The notes under the pieces were generated by a model. It ran no database searches and was not told the DNA's origin. It saw only the letters and a program-made list of their open reading frames with translations. Positions 24,157 through 33,536 of a stretch of 42,479 nucleotides of DNA are shown here, piece after piece. Location: positions 1-42,479 of the forward strand of contig CAZEAN010000050.1 of NCBI GenBank assembly GCA_964510225.1. The letters are read 5' to 3'. The translations under genes were made by a program, and so were the position numbers. Position 1 is the first letter of the stretch, and every line of letters begins with the position of its first letter. The DNA is from CAZEAN01 sp964510225 (GTDB taxonomy: Bacteria > Planctomycetota > Planctomycetia > Isosphaerales > Isosphaeraceae).

Positions 24157-27066
24157 GTGAACTTCGTCCGCCCAGTCCGTGATCCCATTCTCGATGCGTT
24201 AACCGACGCTGTGATCGTGACTGGAATCGACGGAATCATCCGCGTTGCCAATCGTGCCGCGGAAGAACTCTCCGGCTTCACGGAAGAAGCACTCTTGGGG
24301 CGTCCGTTAGAGTCGATTCTCTCGATCGAGCCCTTGGCTCTTGAATCAGACGATCGGAGTGATCCGGCCCAAGTACCGGTCGAATTTCGAGGGCGGTTAC
24401 GGGATGCTGAAGGCCAATCACACCCGCTGAGCTTCTCGTTAACAACTGCGCAGATGGAGTTCGAAGGTACTGATTCGACTGTAAGAGTCTACAGACTCCG
24501 CCGGATAATGCCCTGGAAGAGAGTTATTGGAGGGAAAATCCTCGAGCGACCCGGCCTGGGAATTCTCTCCCGGGTTAGCTCTCGACTTGGCGCGCGTCCA
24601 AAGCTCGAGAAAGTCCTTTCGACGGCGATTGGCGCATTGCTCGATGAGTTTCAGGCTGTCGTCGCCCGAGTCTGGCTTTCTGAGAGTAGTTCTGGTGTCT
24701 TTCATCTCAAAGCACGTGGCGAAGAGAACGAGACTCCCGAACTCTTGATTGACGCTCCGACCGAGGTCGCTGAAATCCCGATTGAAGTCTCAGAAGTCAC
24801 TCGGAGCGGCATCCCTTTTCTTGTCGAAAATCCCCTCGACGACTCTCGGTTCGACAGCGATTGGGTTCGTGAGCATGGCATCGTCACGTTGATTGCCTTA
24901 CCACTGATCGTGGCGGAGGAGCGTTCCGGTGTCTTGGTCGCTGGCTTCTCCGAGGTTTTCACGGACGAGAAGCTCGACGCGCTGTTGGGCTTCACTTCAC
25001 TGATCTCGGCGGCGTTCAACGATATCAAGCTCCTGGCTTCGGAAATGGCGGCCCGAGACTGGGCTGAGACCCATCAACGTCGACTCGAGGCAATTGTGGA
25101 ACTGATGCCGATCGGAGTCCTCCTCGTCGCTGGTCCTGAAGCCCGCATCGCGTTGGCCAATCCTACATGCCAGCGAATTTTCGGACGATCATTGGCCACA
25201 TTCGACCTTCAAGCGTTTACCAATCGGGTTCCAGTGCGACGGAAGGATGGGACCCCACTCCCACCCGAACAGCGCCCGCTCTGGCTCGCCTTTCACAACC
25301 ATGAACGGACCGAGACCGTTCTCCATTACGACCATCCCGAACTCGGGAATCGCGTGATCGAAACAACGGCGATGCCGATCTCTGGCCCCGATCCTGGAGC
25401 TATATGTATATATAATGATATTACTGATCAGAGTGATCTTCAATCTGACCTTGAAATGAGGGCAACCCAGCAGCAGGCCCTACTTCATCATATGCCGGTC
25501 GGCGTCGCTTACTTTGGTCTCGATGGGTATTGTCGAGGGTGCAACAATGCCGCATTACGGATTCTCGGACTCCCAAAGTCAAGCGTCCTGAGTTCGACCG
25601 TAGAAACCCTCTTCGAGGACCGGATCTCGCCCGATGCAAGCCGTCTCCGCTCCGCGCTCGCACTCTGCCTCCATCAATTTGAACCACACGCTTGCTTGAA
25701 CATCCCTTGGGGTGAGCGACGAGACAAGAGAGACGACCCTGACCACTACCTCGATTGGCGGTTTGAACCACTCCTGACCTCGACAAAGAAGCCGATCGGT
25801 GCGCTGGCGCTCATTGAAGATGTCACCAATCGAAAGCTGACATCGGACGCGATGCAATCGGCCAAAGAGGCCGCCGAACGCTCGGCGAAAGAGAAAGCTC
25901 TCTTCCTCTCGGCGATCAGTCACGATCTACGGACCCCCGCGAATGCGTTAAACCTCTTGGCGAACTATCTCAAACAGTTGGTCGTCGATCGCCCGGACGA
26001 CCTCGATCTCGCCCAACTCTCGGTCGAGTTAAACCTCGCGGCCGGTAACCTTGTGGAGTTGGTAACCGATGTCCTGGATCTCAGCCGGTTTGACTCGGGT
26101 GGGGTGACGCATCAGCTCCTGGAATTTCAACTCAACGAGTGGCTTTCAGCGACCCTTGCGCCTCTGGAACGTAATGCTCGACAGAAAGGATTAAACTGTG
26201 AATTTGCGTTACACTCTTCAGTGGACAGAATCCAAGCCGATCGTGTCAAGCTAAGCCGGATTCTCACCAATTTGGTCGACAATGCCATTAAGTTTACTGA
26301 GAGCGGGTCGGTCGTGGTCGAGGTGAGTCTTCCGACCAGCTGCGAACTTCTCATCGACGTTGTTGATACTGGCCCAGGGATTCCTGAAGAACAGTGGAGC
26401 GTGATTTTCGATGAGTTTGCGCAGCTCCGCAATCCGGAGCGGGATCGCAACAAGGGAACAGGTCTTGGTCTGGCGATCTGCAAGCGATTGGTGAACTCAG
26501 TTGGCGGTTCCCTCAACATCGAGAGTGAGCCCGGCGTTGGAAGTCGGTTTCGGGTTCGTTATCCAATTACCCCGATCACCAAACGATCCTCCGATATCGA
26601 TCGAGTGGAACTCGCCGGGACGGAGTCCCCTGCCCTTCATTCCGACCACCCTCTCATTTTGCTTGTTGAGGATGATCCGACGACTCGGCTTCCGATGATC
26701 CACCTGCTCGAATTGGCCGGTTATCGAGTGATTGCCACCCAGAACGGTGCGGAGGCGCTAAAGGTCCTCGAAAATAGTACACCGCTCCTCGTATTACTAG
26801 ACCTGATGATGCCAGCGATGGGAGGAGTGGAGGTACTGACACGGATCAGGCAGAACCCGAAATCGGCAAGCTTGCCTGTTCTCGTGGTCTCAGGCGATAT
26901 TCTGGATGAGGATCGTTACCATGAACTCGAACTTCTTGGGGTTGCCAACATCTTAGCAAAGCCGATCGATTTTGATGAGCTTCTCGGTGCGATTGACCGG
27001 ATGGCAGAGAACGGCGCGATGAAGTCTCCGCAGCGGGATCAGGAAGCTAGCTCAATCTCGTCTTGA
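24157..27066 (+). CDS. Hybrid sensor histidine kinase (PAS-GAF-PAS-PAS-HisKA-HATPase-REC)
   Basis: 969 residues from GTG at 24157 (an upstream ATG at 24142 adds five). No membrane helix, so it is a cytoplasmic sensor. Domains in order: PAS (about 9-110, DAVIVTGIDGIIRVANRAAE), GAF (about 150-295), PAS (from 309), PAS (from about 435), HisKA with SHDLRTPANAL (phosphorylated H589), HATPase with N box LVDNAIKFTES (N709), DTGPGIPEEQW and GTGLGLAICKRL, and a receiver with VEDDPTTR, phospho-acceptor Asp in LLDLMMPAMGG (D882) and AKPID. The phosphate probably moves from His to the attached receiver and then to an unlinked phosphotransfer protein. No response regulator with DNA-binding domain is adjacent. 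It heads a plus-strand group with EF-hand, FIST and Ser/Thr kinase genes. Confidence 0.96.
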   Translation: MNFVRPVRDPILDALTDAVIVTGIDGIIRVANRAAEELSGFTEEALLGRPLESILSIEPLALESDDRSDPAQVPVEFRGRLRDAEGQSHPLSFSLTTAQMEFEGTDSTVRVYRLRRIMPWKRVIGGKILERPGLGILSRVSSRLGARPKLEKVLSTAIGALLDEFQAVVARVWLSESSSGVFHLKARGEENETPELLIDAPTEVAEIPIEVSEVTRSGIPFLVENPLDDSRFDSDWVREHGIVTLIALPLIVAEERSGVLVAGFSEVFTDEKLDALLGFTSLISAAFNDIKLLASEMAARDWAETHQRRLEAIVELMPIGVLLVAGPEARIALANPTCQRIFGRSLATFDLQAFTNRVPVRRKDGTPLPPEQRPLWLAFHNHERTETVLHYDHPELGNRVIETTAMPISGPDPGAICIYNDITDQSDLQSDLEMRATQQQALLHHMPVGVAYFGLDGYCRGCNNAALRILGLPKSSVLSSTVETLFEDRISPDASRLRSALALCLHQFEPHACLNIPWGERRDKRDDPDHYLDWRFEPLLTSTKKPIGALALIEDVTNRKLTSDAMQSAKEAAERSAKEKALFLSAISHDLRTPANALNLLANYLKQLVVDRPDDLDLAQLSVELNLAAGNLVELVTDVLDLSRFDSGGVTHQLLEFQLNEWLSATLAPLERNARQKGLNCEFALHSSVDRIQADRVKLSRILTNLVDNAIKFTESGSVVVEVSLPTSCELLIDVVDTGPGIPEEQWSVIFDEFAQLRNPERDRNKGTGLGLAICKRLVNSVGGSLNIESEPGVGSRFRVRYPITPITKRSSDIDRVELAGTESPALHSDHPLILLVEDDPTTRLPMIHLLELAGYRVIATQNGAEALKVLENSTPLLVLLDLMMPAMGGVEVLTRIRQNPKSASLPVLVVSGDILDEDRYHELELLGVANILAKPIDFDELLGAIDRMAENGAMKSPQRDQEASSISS

Positions 27067-27174
27067 GCATCAACTCGTTGATTGGAGATCCGATCTTGCT
27101 CCGCTGGGGTTTGATTGGAAAAGGATCCTTCGGATCGAACGCGTTACATCAGAACACAAGCTGGAGCTTCCGTC

Positions 27175-27696
27175 ATGCGCCAATTGTTTCAGAGAGTCTT
27201 GACCGTGATGGTTCTTGGTGGGGCTTTCTTGTTGAGCAGAGAGGCGAATGCACAGCAACGCCCCCGGTTCAATCCGGCGGAGTTGTTCCGGACTCTCGAT
27301 GCGAATGGTGACCAAGCGATCGACCGCGGCGAAGTCCCTGAATCGGGGAAACGTGCGTTTGGAGTCTTGATCACTCATGGCGATCGGAACAAGGATGGCC
27401 GGATCGACAACGAGGAATATCGGGCCTTGTTGACGAAACTCCGTGCTCTCAGGCCGAATCCAAATACTCAGAGGGACCCGGCAACCTTGATCCGATCTCG
27501 AGATCGGAACGGCGATCGACGTCTTAATCGTCAGGAGTTTCCTGGTAACGCTGCGTTATTTAATCGGCTCGACCGGAACCGCGATGGCGAAATTACCCTC
27601 AATGAATTGCGTGCTGCTCAACAACTGAATCGGCCGGCAAACACTGAGACCCCGAGACCTCGGACTCAACCCAACCGGAAAGAGGGCGACAACTGA
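27175..27696 (+). CDS. Secreted EF-hand calcium-binding protein
   Basis: 173 residues from the ATG at 27175, preceded by GGAG nine bases upstream; a longer in-frame start at 27115 adds 20 polar residues ahead of the signal peptide and is unlikely. A signal peptide ends at about ANAQQ (24-28). Four EF-hand-like loops follow: DANGDQAIDRGE (42-53), DRNKDGRIDNEE (70-81), DRNGDRRLNRQE (110-121) and DRNRDGEITLNE (133-144). The first and third have a weaker residue at loop position 6 (Gln or Arg for Gly). It should bind calcium outside the cytoplasm. The C-terminus is Arg/Pro/Asn-rich. Same strand as the histidine kinase, about 110 bases behind it. Confidence 0.92.
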   Translation: MRQLFQRVLTVMVLGGAFLLSREANAQQRPRFNPAELFRTLDANGDQAIDRGEVPESGKRAFGVLITHGDRNKDGRIDNEEYRALLTKLRALRPNPNTQRDPATLIRSRDRNGDRRLNRQEFPGNAALFNRLDRNRDGEITLNELRAAQQLNRPANTETPRPRTQPNRKEGDN

Positions 27697-27775
27697 ACGC
27701 TCCTCAAAACGGTCGCTCCAACATTTGTCTGTTCAGGAATATTCTGCTGTTCTTGTTGTTGGGTAACAACTTAGA

Positions 27776-27797
27776 GCGATCCTGCGCTCGGGATCGC
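27776..27797 (+). terminator. Candidate terminator after the EF-hand gene
   Basis: GCGATCC and GGATCGC form a 7-pair stem with an 8-base loop, followed by CGGGATTTTAGATATTTC. The stem is modest and the T-tract interrupted. Confidence 0.4.
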
Positions 27798-27899
27798 CGG
27801 GATTTTAGATATTTCTCCGAAGCAATTGAAATCCAGTCCAGGTAAACTCCTCTAAGGGGATGACCTTGGTGGACCATTGCTTTGGAGAAGCTCCCTCTC

Positions 27900-29069
27900 A
27901 TGCTCGCCGCCTCAGCGCTTTCGGTACTTCCTGACTCCGGCGATGCCATTAAGGCCGTTCTCGATCGGCTCGCTGATGTGTCGGGGGGAGAGCCCTTCGA
28001 TCTGGCGATGGTGTTTGGCTCGATCGATCATGCTGGCGTTTTTGGTGACATCGGCCATCGCTTGCGTGACGGTGGTCTTGCGACCAATGTCTTAGGGTGT
28101 ACGGCCGAGACAGTGATCGCAGAAGGAACGGAAGTCGAAGAGGGGCCAGCGCTCGGCATCTGGGGGATCCGACTTCCAGCAGAGAGTAGGGTCCGGACGT
28201 TCCAGGCGAGCGACATCGAAGGGCTCGCTGAACTGACGCCAAACGGGCCCGATGATAACGGGCCAACCACTCGGGCGATGTTCTTACTTGGTGATCCCTT
28301 CACGTTTGATGCCGAGGCTTGGCTTGGGGCCTCAAACGAACGCTTTCCTAGGCTCTCGGTCTTGGGGGGTCTCGCAAGTGCTTCTGCTGCGCCTGGCCGG
28401 AACCGATTGCTCTTTCAAGAAGAAGCGTTAACTCGAGGCGCCGTGGGTGCACTTGTTGACGGCCCTTTTGAAGTTATTTCGATCTTAAGTCAAGGATGTC
28501 GACCGATCGGGCGTCCCATGATTGTCACCAAAATCGACCAGAACATTATCTTGGAACTCGGTCGTCGGGCCGCGATCGAGGTCCTCCAGGAGCAGCTTGG
28601 CGAACTTTCAGAACCAGAGCTCAACCGAGCCCGTCAGGGCCTCCATCTAGGTCGAGTAATGTCTGAATACCGAGACTCATTCGGTCGGGGTGATTTTCTG
28701 ATCCGGAACGTCCTCGGCGTGACACCGGAAGGTGGAATCGCGGTCTCCGACATTCTCCGAGTAGGTCAGACGGTCCAGTTTCACGTCAGAGATGCCGAAA
28801 CGGCTGATGAAGACCTCCGGGGGTTACTCAACGATTCCTTCGGGTCGGCAAATCGAGCGCCGGCGGGTGGTCTACTCTTCAGTTGCAACGGCCGGGGGAC
28901 TCGACTCTTCCCTGAACCGAATCACGATGCCGGTGTCATTTCTGATGTCCTCGGCTCGATCCCTGTTGCCGGCTTCTTTGCGATGGGCGAACTTGGCCCC
29001 GTCGCAGGCCAGAATTATCTTCATGGGTTTACAGCGAGCTTGGCACTTTTCGTCCCCGAGTCGGCCTGA
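27900..29069 (+). CDS. FIST-domain signalling protein
   Basis: 389 residues from the ATG at 27900, chosen because GGAG (27884-27887) lies upstream at a workable distance and the product then starts MLAASALSVLPDSGDAI, which fits the FIST N-terminal pattern; a TTG at 27882 would add six residues. FIST_N covers about 25-200 with DLAMVFGSIDH and VLGCTAETVIAEG; FIST_C covers about 210-370 with LLFSCNGRGTRLF, VAGFFAMGELGPV and FLHGFTASLA-like text (NYLHGFTASLALF). The family is a proposed sensory module for small ligands such as amino acids and often lies by two-component genes. It follows the hybrid kinase and EF-hand genes. No membrane helix or signal peptide. Confidence 0.93.
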   Translation: MLAASALSVLPDSGDAIKAVLDRLADVSGGEPFDLAMVFGSIDHAGVFGDIGHRLRDGGLATNVLGCTAETVIAEGTEVEEGPALGIWGIRLPAESRVRTFQASDIEGLAELTPNGPDDNGPTTRAMFLLGDPFTFDAEAWLGASNERFPRLSVLGGLASASAAPGRNRLLFQEEALTRGAVGALVDGPFEVISILSQGCRPIGRPMIVTKIDQNIILELGRRAAIEVLQEQLGELSEPELNRARQGLHLGRVMSEYRDSFGRGDFLIRNVLGVTPEGGIAVSDILRVGQTVQFHVRDAETADEDLRGLLNDSFGSANRAPAGGLLFSCNGRGTRLFPEPNHDAGVISDVLGSIPVAGFFAMGELGPVAGQNYLHGFTASLALFVPESA

Positions 29070-29295
29070 AGTGATCGGTCATCTCCGCTGCTCTGCAATT
29101 GATCGATTGGAACTCATCCGGCAGAATCGATGAAGGAATTCGGAAGAGAACCGAAGACACTGTTAGAGAGGTGGAAGCTCTGGTGCGAACTGCCGAGCGA
29201 CTTTCGTCCTCAGACCACTCGGCCCCTGCTTTGCTCGGGAGCCGCTGACAGTCGTAAAAACCTCCGTTGGCAACCCCACGGCCGGGGATCAACCT

Positions 29296-32118
29296 ATGGG
29301 TAATCCGAGTCCTAACCGCCCCGCTTCGACCGATTTGGGGGCCCATCGGCACTCTGATTCGCAGATCGGCTCCAACGTTGTCGGTGCCTTGGAGCGTTAT
29401 CTCGAAGTGATCGAAGCAGGCGGACGCCCCACACTCGATGAACTCCCTGAGGGTTTTTCAGAGGACTCCGCGGCGCAGCTTGCCGAATGTCTCGAAGGTC
29501 TGAAAGCGATCCACCATCCGAGTGATCTCAACCTGGGGGTGGTCCCATCCAAGCTCTCGACGACAAACGGTGCACGACAGAACGAAACTGGCGACTCTGC
29601 TTCCCCGAAGCGTCTCGGTGATTATCGGATTATCCGAGAGATCGGCCGGGGCGGGATGGGGATCGTCTTCGAAGCCTGGCAAGAGTCGGTTCAACGCCCG
29701 GTCGCCCTCAAGATCCTACCGCAGATCGCCGCGATCGATCATCGTAACCTTGATCGCTTTCGGATCGAAGTTCAAGCGGCAGCTCGCGTCCAACACCCTC
29801 ACATTGTTCCGATCTACTTCTTTGGAACCGACGCCGGCATCCCTTACTATGCGATGCAATTTATCGAGGGATTTTCCCTCGCGGATTGGATTTGGTTCTG
29901 GCAGCGCGTTCCTTCCCACAAGACGAGCGATTCTCTGGCCTTACGACAAGAGGATCCCCAAGTCCGTTTGGTCAAGGCTGATGAGTCGACCTTGCAAGAT
30001 CATGAACTGGACGAGGGAGCTGCGGGAACCCAACGCTTGATCGCTCGACTCGGAGTTCAAGCGGCTCGGGCTCTTGAACACTCCCATGCGATGGGGGTCT
30101 TGCACCGGGATATTAAGCCGTCCAACTTGCTTGTCGAAGCCAATGGCCACCTCTGGATCTCTGACTTTGGCCTCGCTCGGATCGACGGCGAAGACACAGT
30201 GACTCGGCAAGGTGATCTGGTCGGGACAGTCCGCTACATGAGCCCGGAACAAGCCCGGGGGCATCGTGATACGATCGACTCGCGATCCGATGTCTATAGT
30301 CTCGGCGCGACTCTTTACGAAGCCCTGACACGATCACCACTCTTCCCGAGCGGGGAGCAACTCCCGGAATTAATTCTTCGGATCACGCACGAGGCGCCGA
30401 AACTGCCACGTTCGATTGATCCAACGATCGACCCGGATCTTGAGCAGATTATCCTGAAGGCGATTGCGAAGTCACCTGATGAGCGTTACCAGGGCGCCGG
30501 CGAACTCGCTGACGACTTAGATCGCTTCCTGAAGGGTGAACCTGTTTTGGCACGTCCGAAGCGGCGGCCTCCGTTCTTCTCGACTCGGCGTTGGAAGCAC
30601 TCAAGGTTTCTCATCGGCATCGCGGCCTTGATCTTGGCTGCGATCTTTGCGCAGTCGACCACACTGATCATGCTCGCCCGCGAGAATCACCGGGCCCAGA
30701 TTGAAGTCGAGGCCATCCGTTCGGCGCGTCGTGAGCACTTTCGGTTTGCCGAGCAGCTCTACCAACGGATCGCGGACACGGTCGACATCGGCTCTGACCC
30801 AGTGATGGCCTCGACACATCTTGGGATCCTCCGTGAGGCTCTTGATGCCTTCAACCAGTTCGTCGATGAGGCATCAGACGATCCGGAACTCCGTGATGAT
30901 TGCGCGATGGCGATCAGGCGGGCGGGTGATATTCAGTTCCGCCTCGGGCTTCATTCCGCTTCGCGTTTCTCATTCCGTCGTCTCTTAGCGCTGATTCAGT
31001 CGGACGATCCCCTCTCTGAACTCGATCGCGATGGAATTCATCTGGAGGCCCATGCGCATCGGGTTCTCGGAAACATCGCGTTTATCATGTCCGAGCCTCA
31101 GAACGCGGATCGACATTACAAGCGTGCCGTTCAGATTCTCGACAAGCGTTGTCAACGGAGTGATCGACTGACCCTCCATCGGGCCTTGATTCAGGCTCAC
31201 CTCGACCGTGGCCGGTTCCTGCTCTATTGCCGTTCTCGGAAGGGTGCGCAGGATGCTCACCGCCACGCGCTTGAGTGTATCGTTCATCTCGAGCGACGGG
31301 TCTTGAGCCCGGGTGATGATCCCGAAGCACTCAATGAACTGGAGGCTATTCGATTAACAACGCTTGGTCAGTTGCGCTATGCCGAGAAACGGGAATCTGA
31401 AGCAAGTGAAGCCTTTAAAGACGCGATTGAACTCTTTGATGACCTGGTGGAAGTTTCTCCATCGAATAGCGACTTCCGCCGCTCGCGGCAGGGAGCGATC
31501 TTCAGTTATGCTTGTTTTCTGGCAACCTGCACCGACCGGCTGATCCGCGACTCTGGTATCGCCGCTGAACAAGTCGCTGAGCTTTGTCGGGATAATCCGG
31601 TCGACCTCAATCTGGCTGTGAGGGCTGGTACATTCTTGATGAATGTCGGTGAATTTGATCGTGCTGAGTCCATCTACCGAGCAGCGATGGTATTCGCTGT
31701 TGATCGCGCTGATTTGACCAATAACTTGGCGTGGCTCCTGAGTATCCATCCTTCTCCCGGCCATCGGAAGCCTGAAGAAGCGGTCGCCTTAGCGCAGCAA
31801 GCCGTACGGGACGAACCACAGTTCTGGATCTATTGGAATACCCTCGGAGTTGCCTGCTATCGTGCCGGGCGTTTTGAAGAAGCTCAGGCTGCCCTCGAAC
31901 GCTCCACCACCCTGAACCAGGGTGGGCACGCCTTCGATTACTTCTTCCTGGCGATGGTTCATGCGAAGCTCGGTGACGACCAAGCCGCCTCAAAGCACTT
32001 CGGACAGGCCGTTCAATGGATGGAGACCTGCGGAGCCACGCGCAATCGGGAACTACTTAAAATCCAAGATGAAGCGCTCGAAGTGCTGGAGAATCCCAAA
32101 TTTTGGTTTCAAGTTTAG
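29296..32118 (+). CDS. Ser/Thr protein kinase with membrane helix and TPR-like C-terminal half
   Basis: 940 residues. An N-terminal 100-residue segment carries a helical motif (ALERYLEVIEAGGRPTLDEL) common ahead of planctomycete kinases. The kinase domain runs about 109-420: GRGGMGIV, K139 in VALKIL, catalytic HRDIKPSN (D272), DFGLAR. Between the hinge and the HRD loop is an acidic insertion of about 40 residues (around 205-245). A membrane helix at about 438-460 (LIGIAALILAAIFAQSTTLIML) follows a basic stretch. The external half (about 465-940) is helical with TPR-like pairs such as NTLGVACYRAGRFEEAQAALERS and ADLTNNLAWLLSIHPSP. It probably senses or binds an external partner through the TPR part. 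Last gene of the plus-strand signalling group. Confidence 0.95.
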   Translation: MGNPSPNRPASTDLGAHRHSDSQIGSNVVGALERYLEVIEAGGRPTLDELPEGFSEDSAAQLAECLEGLKAIHHPSDLNLGVVPSKLSTTNGARQNETGDSASPKRLGDYRIIREIGRGGMGIVFEAWQESVQRPVALKILPQIAAIDHRNLDRFRIEVQAAARVQHPHIVPIYFFGTDAGIPYYAMQFIEGFSLADWIWFWQRVPSHKTSDSLALRQEDPQVRLVKADESTLQDHELDEGAAGTQRLIARLGVQAARALEHSHAMGVLHRDIKPSNLLVEANGHLWISDFGLARIDGEDTVTRQGDLVGTVRYMSPEQARGHRDTIDSRSDVYSLGATLYEALTRSPLFPSGEQLPELILRITHEAPKLPRSIDPTIDPDLEQIILKAIAKSPDERYQGAGELADDLDRFLKGEPVLARPKRRPPFFSTRRWKHSRFLIGIAALILAAIFAQSTTLIMLARENHRAQIEVEAIRSARREHFRFAEQLYQRIADTVDIGSDPVMASTHLGILREALDAFNQFVDEASDDPELRDDCAMAIRRAGDIQFRLGLHSASRFSFRRLLALIQSDDPLSELDRDGIHLEAHAHRVLGNIAFIMSEPQNADRHYKRAVQILDKRCQRSDRLTLHRALIQAHLDRGRFLLYCRSRKGAQDAHRHALECIVHLERRVLSPGDDPEALNELEAIRLTTLGQLRYAEKRESEASEAFKDAIELFDDLVEVSPSNSDFRRSRQGAIFSYACFLATCTDRLIRDSGIAAEQVAELCRDNPVDLNLAVRAGTFLMNVGEFDRAESIYRAAMVFAVDRADLTNNLAWLLSIHPSPGHRKPEEAVALAQQAVRDEPQFWIYWNTLGVACYRAGRFEEAQAALERSTTLNQGGHAFDYFFLAMVHAKLGDDQAASKHFGQAVQWMETCGATRNRELLKIQDEALEVLENPKFWFQV

Positions 32119-32465
32119 GGATCTTGCGTTGCAGAGATCTCGGACACCGTGGTTCCGTAGGCAACGGTAATCCAAGACGCGAAGAGAGCATGCCAAGCGA
32201 CGGGTCGGCATGAGTACAGATTTGTTGAAAGTGACCGGTGAGCAATCGGTCACAACCGATCCGATGAGTTAGACAAGCCGTCCGCGATCTTAATCAACTC
32301 TCTTACGCAGGAATCATAGAAAGTTGCACCGGGCATAGGATTATCCTGGCACACTTGATTCAATATTTCATCAATCAGTGATCTTTATCTGCATGTTCTT
32401 CGACGGTTTCAGCGACTGCGTAGGGGCGTGAACGAGGTCTCCGCCACATTGGGGTGTCGAAGCGG
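32119..32465. other. Non-coding stretch with hairpin and coxD-tail copy
   Basis: About 350 bases without a convincing gene. It holds a hairpin, GTGACCG/CGGTCAC at 32231-32253, possibly ending the kinase transcript or, read on the other strand, followed by TTTC. It also holds the degenerate copy of the coxD end described separately (32370-32417). Confidence 0.45.
32370..32417 (-). pseudogene. Degenerate copy of the coxD 3' end
   Basis: These 48 bases match 33116-33163 with five differences by my count. On the minus strand they read AVAETVEEHADKDH and stop, against MVAETDDEHADEDH and stop in the intact coxD. Upstream of the match the similarity ends at once, so only the tail was copied or survives. 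Confidence 0.75.
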
Positions 32466-32819
32466 TTATTCCCTCATCCAGGAGCTGACGTCTTGGTAGT
32501 TACCGAAGAAATCGTCCCATTCGTTTCTTAGCTCATCGGTTAGCTGGTTGCGGAGATCGTCGAACAGGGCCTGACGTAAGAGTTCAGCCTGACTCTGGAT
32601 GTGCTCGAAGTCGTTCGATCCGTCAGGCTTCAGATCGCTCGTCGCATCAGAAACAGCGTTCTTGTATTCTTGCAGCCTGTCCGAGATGGCGGCACTCTGC
32701 TCGTTGGTGAGGGAGAACTTCTGCTGTAGAGCGACTCCGTTTGGGAATCGTAGCAGGTTCATGATTGTGATCAGCAGTCCAAACGCGCGGACCGGATGCG
32801 TCGATTCTGATTGTAACAC
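32466..32819 (-). CDS. Small hypothetical protein, possibly a remnant
   Basis: 117 residues from GTG at 32819; an ATG at 32762 would give 98. No signal peptide or membrane helix is clear. The amino acid use (Leu, Asp, Asn, Gln, Glu with regular spacing) looks like a real helical protein, for example LTNEQSAAISDRLQEYKNAV and LLRQALFDDLRNQLTDELRNEW. Neither start has a good ribosome site and it sits in an otherwise degenerate interval between the two copies of the coxD tail. It may be a short functional gene or what is left of a longer one. I recognise no family. Confidence 0.45.
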   Translation of the reverse strand: MLQSESTHPVRAFGLLITIMNLLRFPNGVALQQKFSLTNEQSAAISDRLQEYKNAVSDATSDLKPDGSNDFEHIQSQAELLRQALFDDLRNQLTDELRNEWDDFFGNYQDVSSWMRE

Positions 32820-33075
32820 TCGGAATCTGGAGCATCCATCAATGAACGTTCCGACTCAGCCCGCGACCTTCCGCAGTGTATGGGGTTGAGCAGCCAATCC
32901 GGCGTCGGCTGTTCGATTAGGTGTTAAGGCGATTACTCAGGCCAAACCCAAGGAGTGCCTCACAAACGAATCTATCCGGGAGTTAGCGCAGCGACTCACG
33001 AACCAGTGATTTTCGCGTGTCGCTGGTCTCACTTCGAAGACACAGCATCATGTTCACGCTAGGCAATCAGAAATG
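32820..33075. other. Non-coding stretch downstream of the oxidase cluster
   Basis: No gene or strong structure is visible here apart from short direct phrases. It lies between the small hypothetical gene and the terminator hairpin of the oxidase cluster. Confidence 0.35.
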
Positions 33076-33104
33076 AGTGCCGGGACACGGTCATACCCGG
33101 CACT
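33076..33104 (-). terminator. Terminator of the ACIII-caa3 oxidase cluster
   Basis: AGTGCCGGG (33076-33084) pairs perfectly with CCCGGCACT (33096-33104) over a loop of 11 bases. It begins 17 bases beyond the coxD stop on the minus strand and is followed there by CATTTCTG. Position and stem make it the likely end of the long operon. Confidence 0.75.
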
Positions 33105-33115
33105 TAAATCATTGA

Positions 33116-33163
33116 ATCAATTAGTGATCTTCATCTGCATGTTCATCGTCGGTTTCAGCGACC
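33116..33163 (-). repeat. Intact copy of the duplicated coxD tail
   Basis: This is the coxD 3' end including its stop codon; its degenerate partner lies at 32370-32417 in the same orientation, about 750 bases away. Confidence 0.75.
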
Positions 33164-33516
33164 ATCGGCAGCGTCGCGGGGACACTAAAGTAGCTGTCGT
33201 CACTTGCAGACTCGACCCTCGGGGAGCGGAGCCAGTCGCGGCTAAGGAAGTCGCTGAGGCTAAAGGCAAGCAGGATGACGAGCCAGAGCGTCGAAGCAGT
33301 CGCGAAGAGCCAGGTGAGTTTGCTGCTCACTTTAAGATGCATGAAATACATCATGATGAGCGTCGCTTTGATGGTCGCGATGATTAACGCAATAGGCGCT
33401 TCGACCGCAAGACCAGCGTCGATAAAGTAAGCTGCCGCCACGGTGAGGACCAATAAGGCCATCAACGCGCCGAAGACGATGAAGTTGGTCTTAAGCGAAA
33501 AGACGTGCTGACTCAT
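33121..33516 (-). CDS. coxD: Cytochrome c oxidase subunit IV family protein
   Basis: 131 residues from ATG at 33516 (MSQHVFSLKTNFIVFG...); the open frame extends upstream but the added text is non-hydrophobic and overlaps coxC, so it is not used. Three membrane helices: about 11-30, 35-58 with IALIIATIKATLIMMYFMHL, and 66-88. That Lys/His-containing middle helix is the recognised feature of prokaryotic COX4 (CtaF/CoxD) proteins. The C-terminal tail after about 90 is acidic and ends in a His/Asp/Glu run. It is a small structural subunit of the haem-copper oxidase. Last gene of the cluster, 20 bases behind coxC. Confidence 0.9.
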   Translation of the reverse strand: MSQHVFSLKTNFIVFGALMALLVLTVAAAYFIDAGLAVEAPIALIIATIKATLIMMYFMHLKVSSKLTWLFATASTLWLVILLAFSLSDFLSRDWLRSPRVESASDDSYFSVPATLPMVAETDDEHADEDH

Positions 33517-33536
33517 CGTGAAATTGGACCGCTCGC

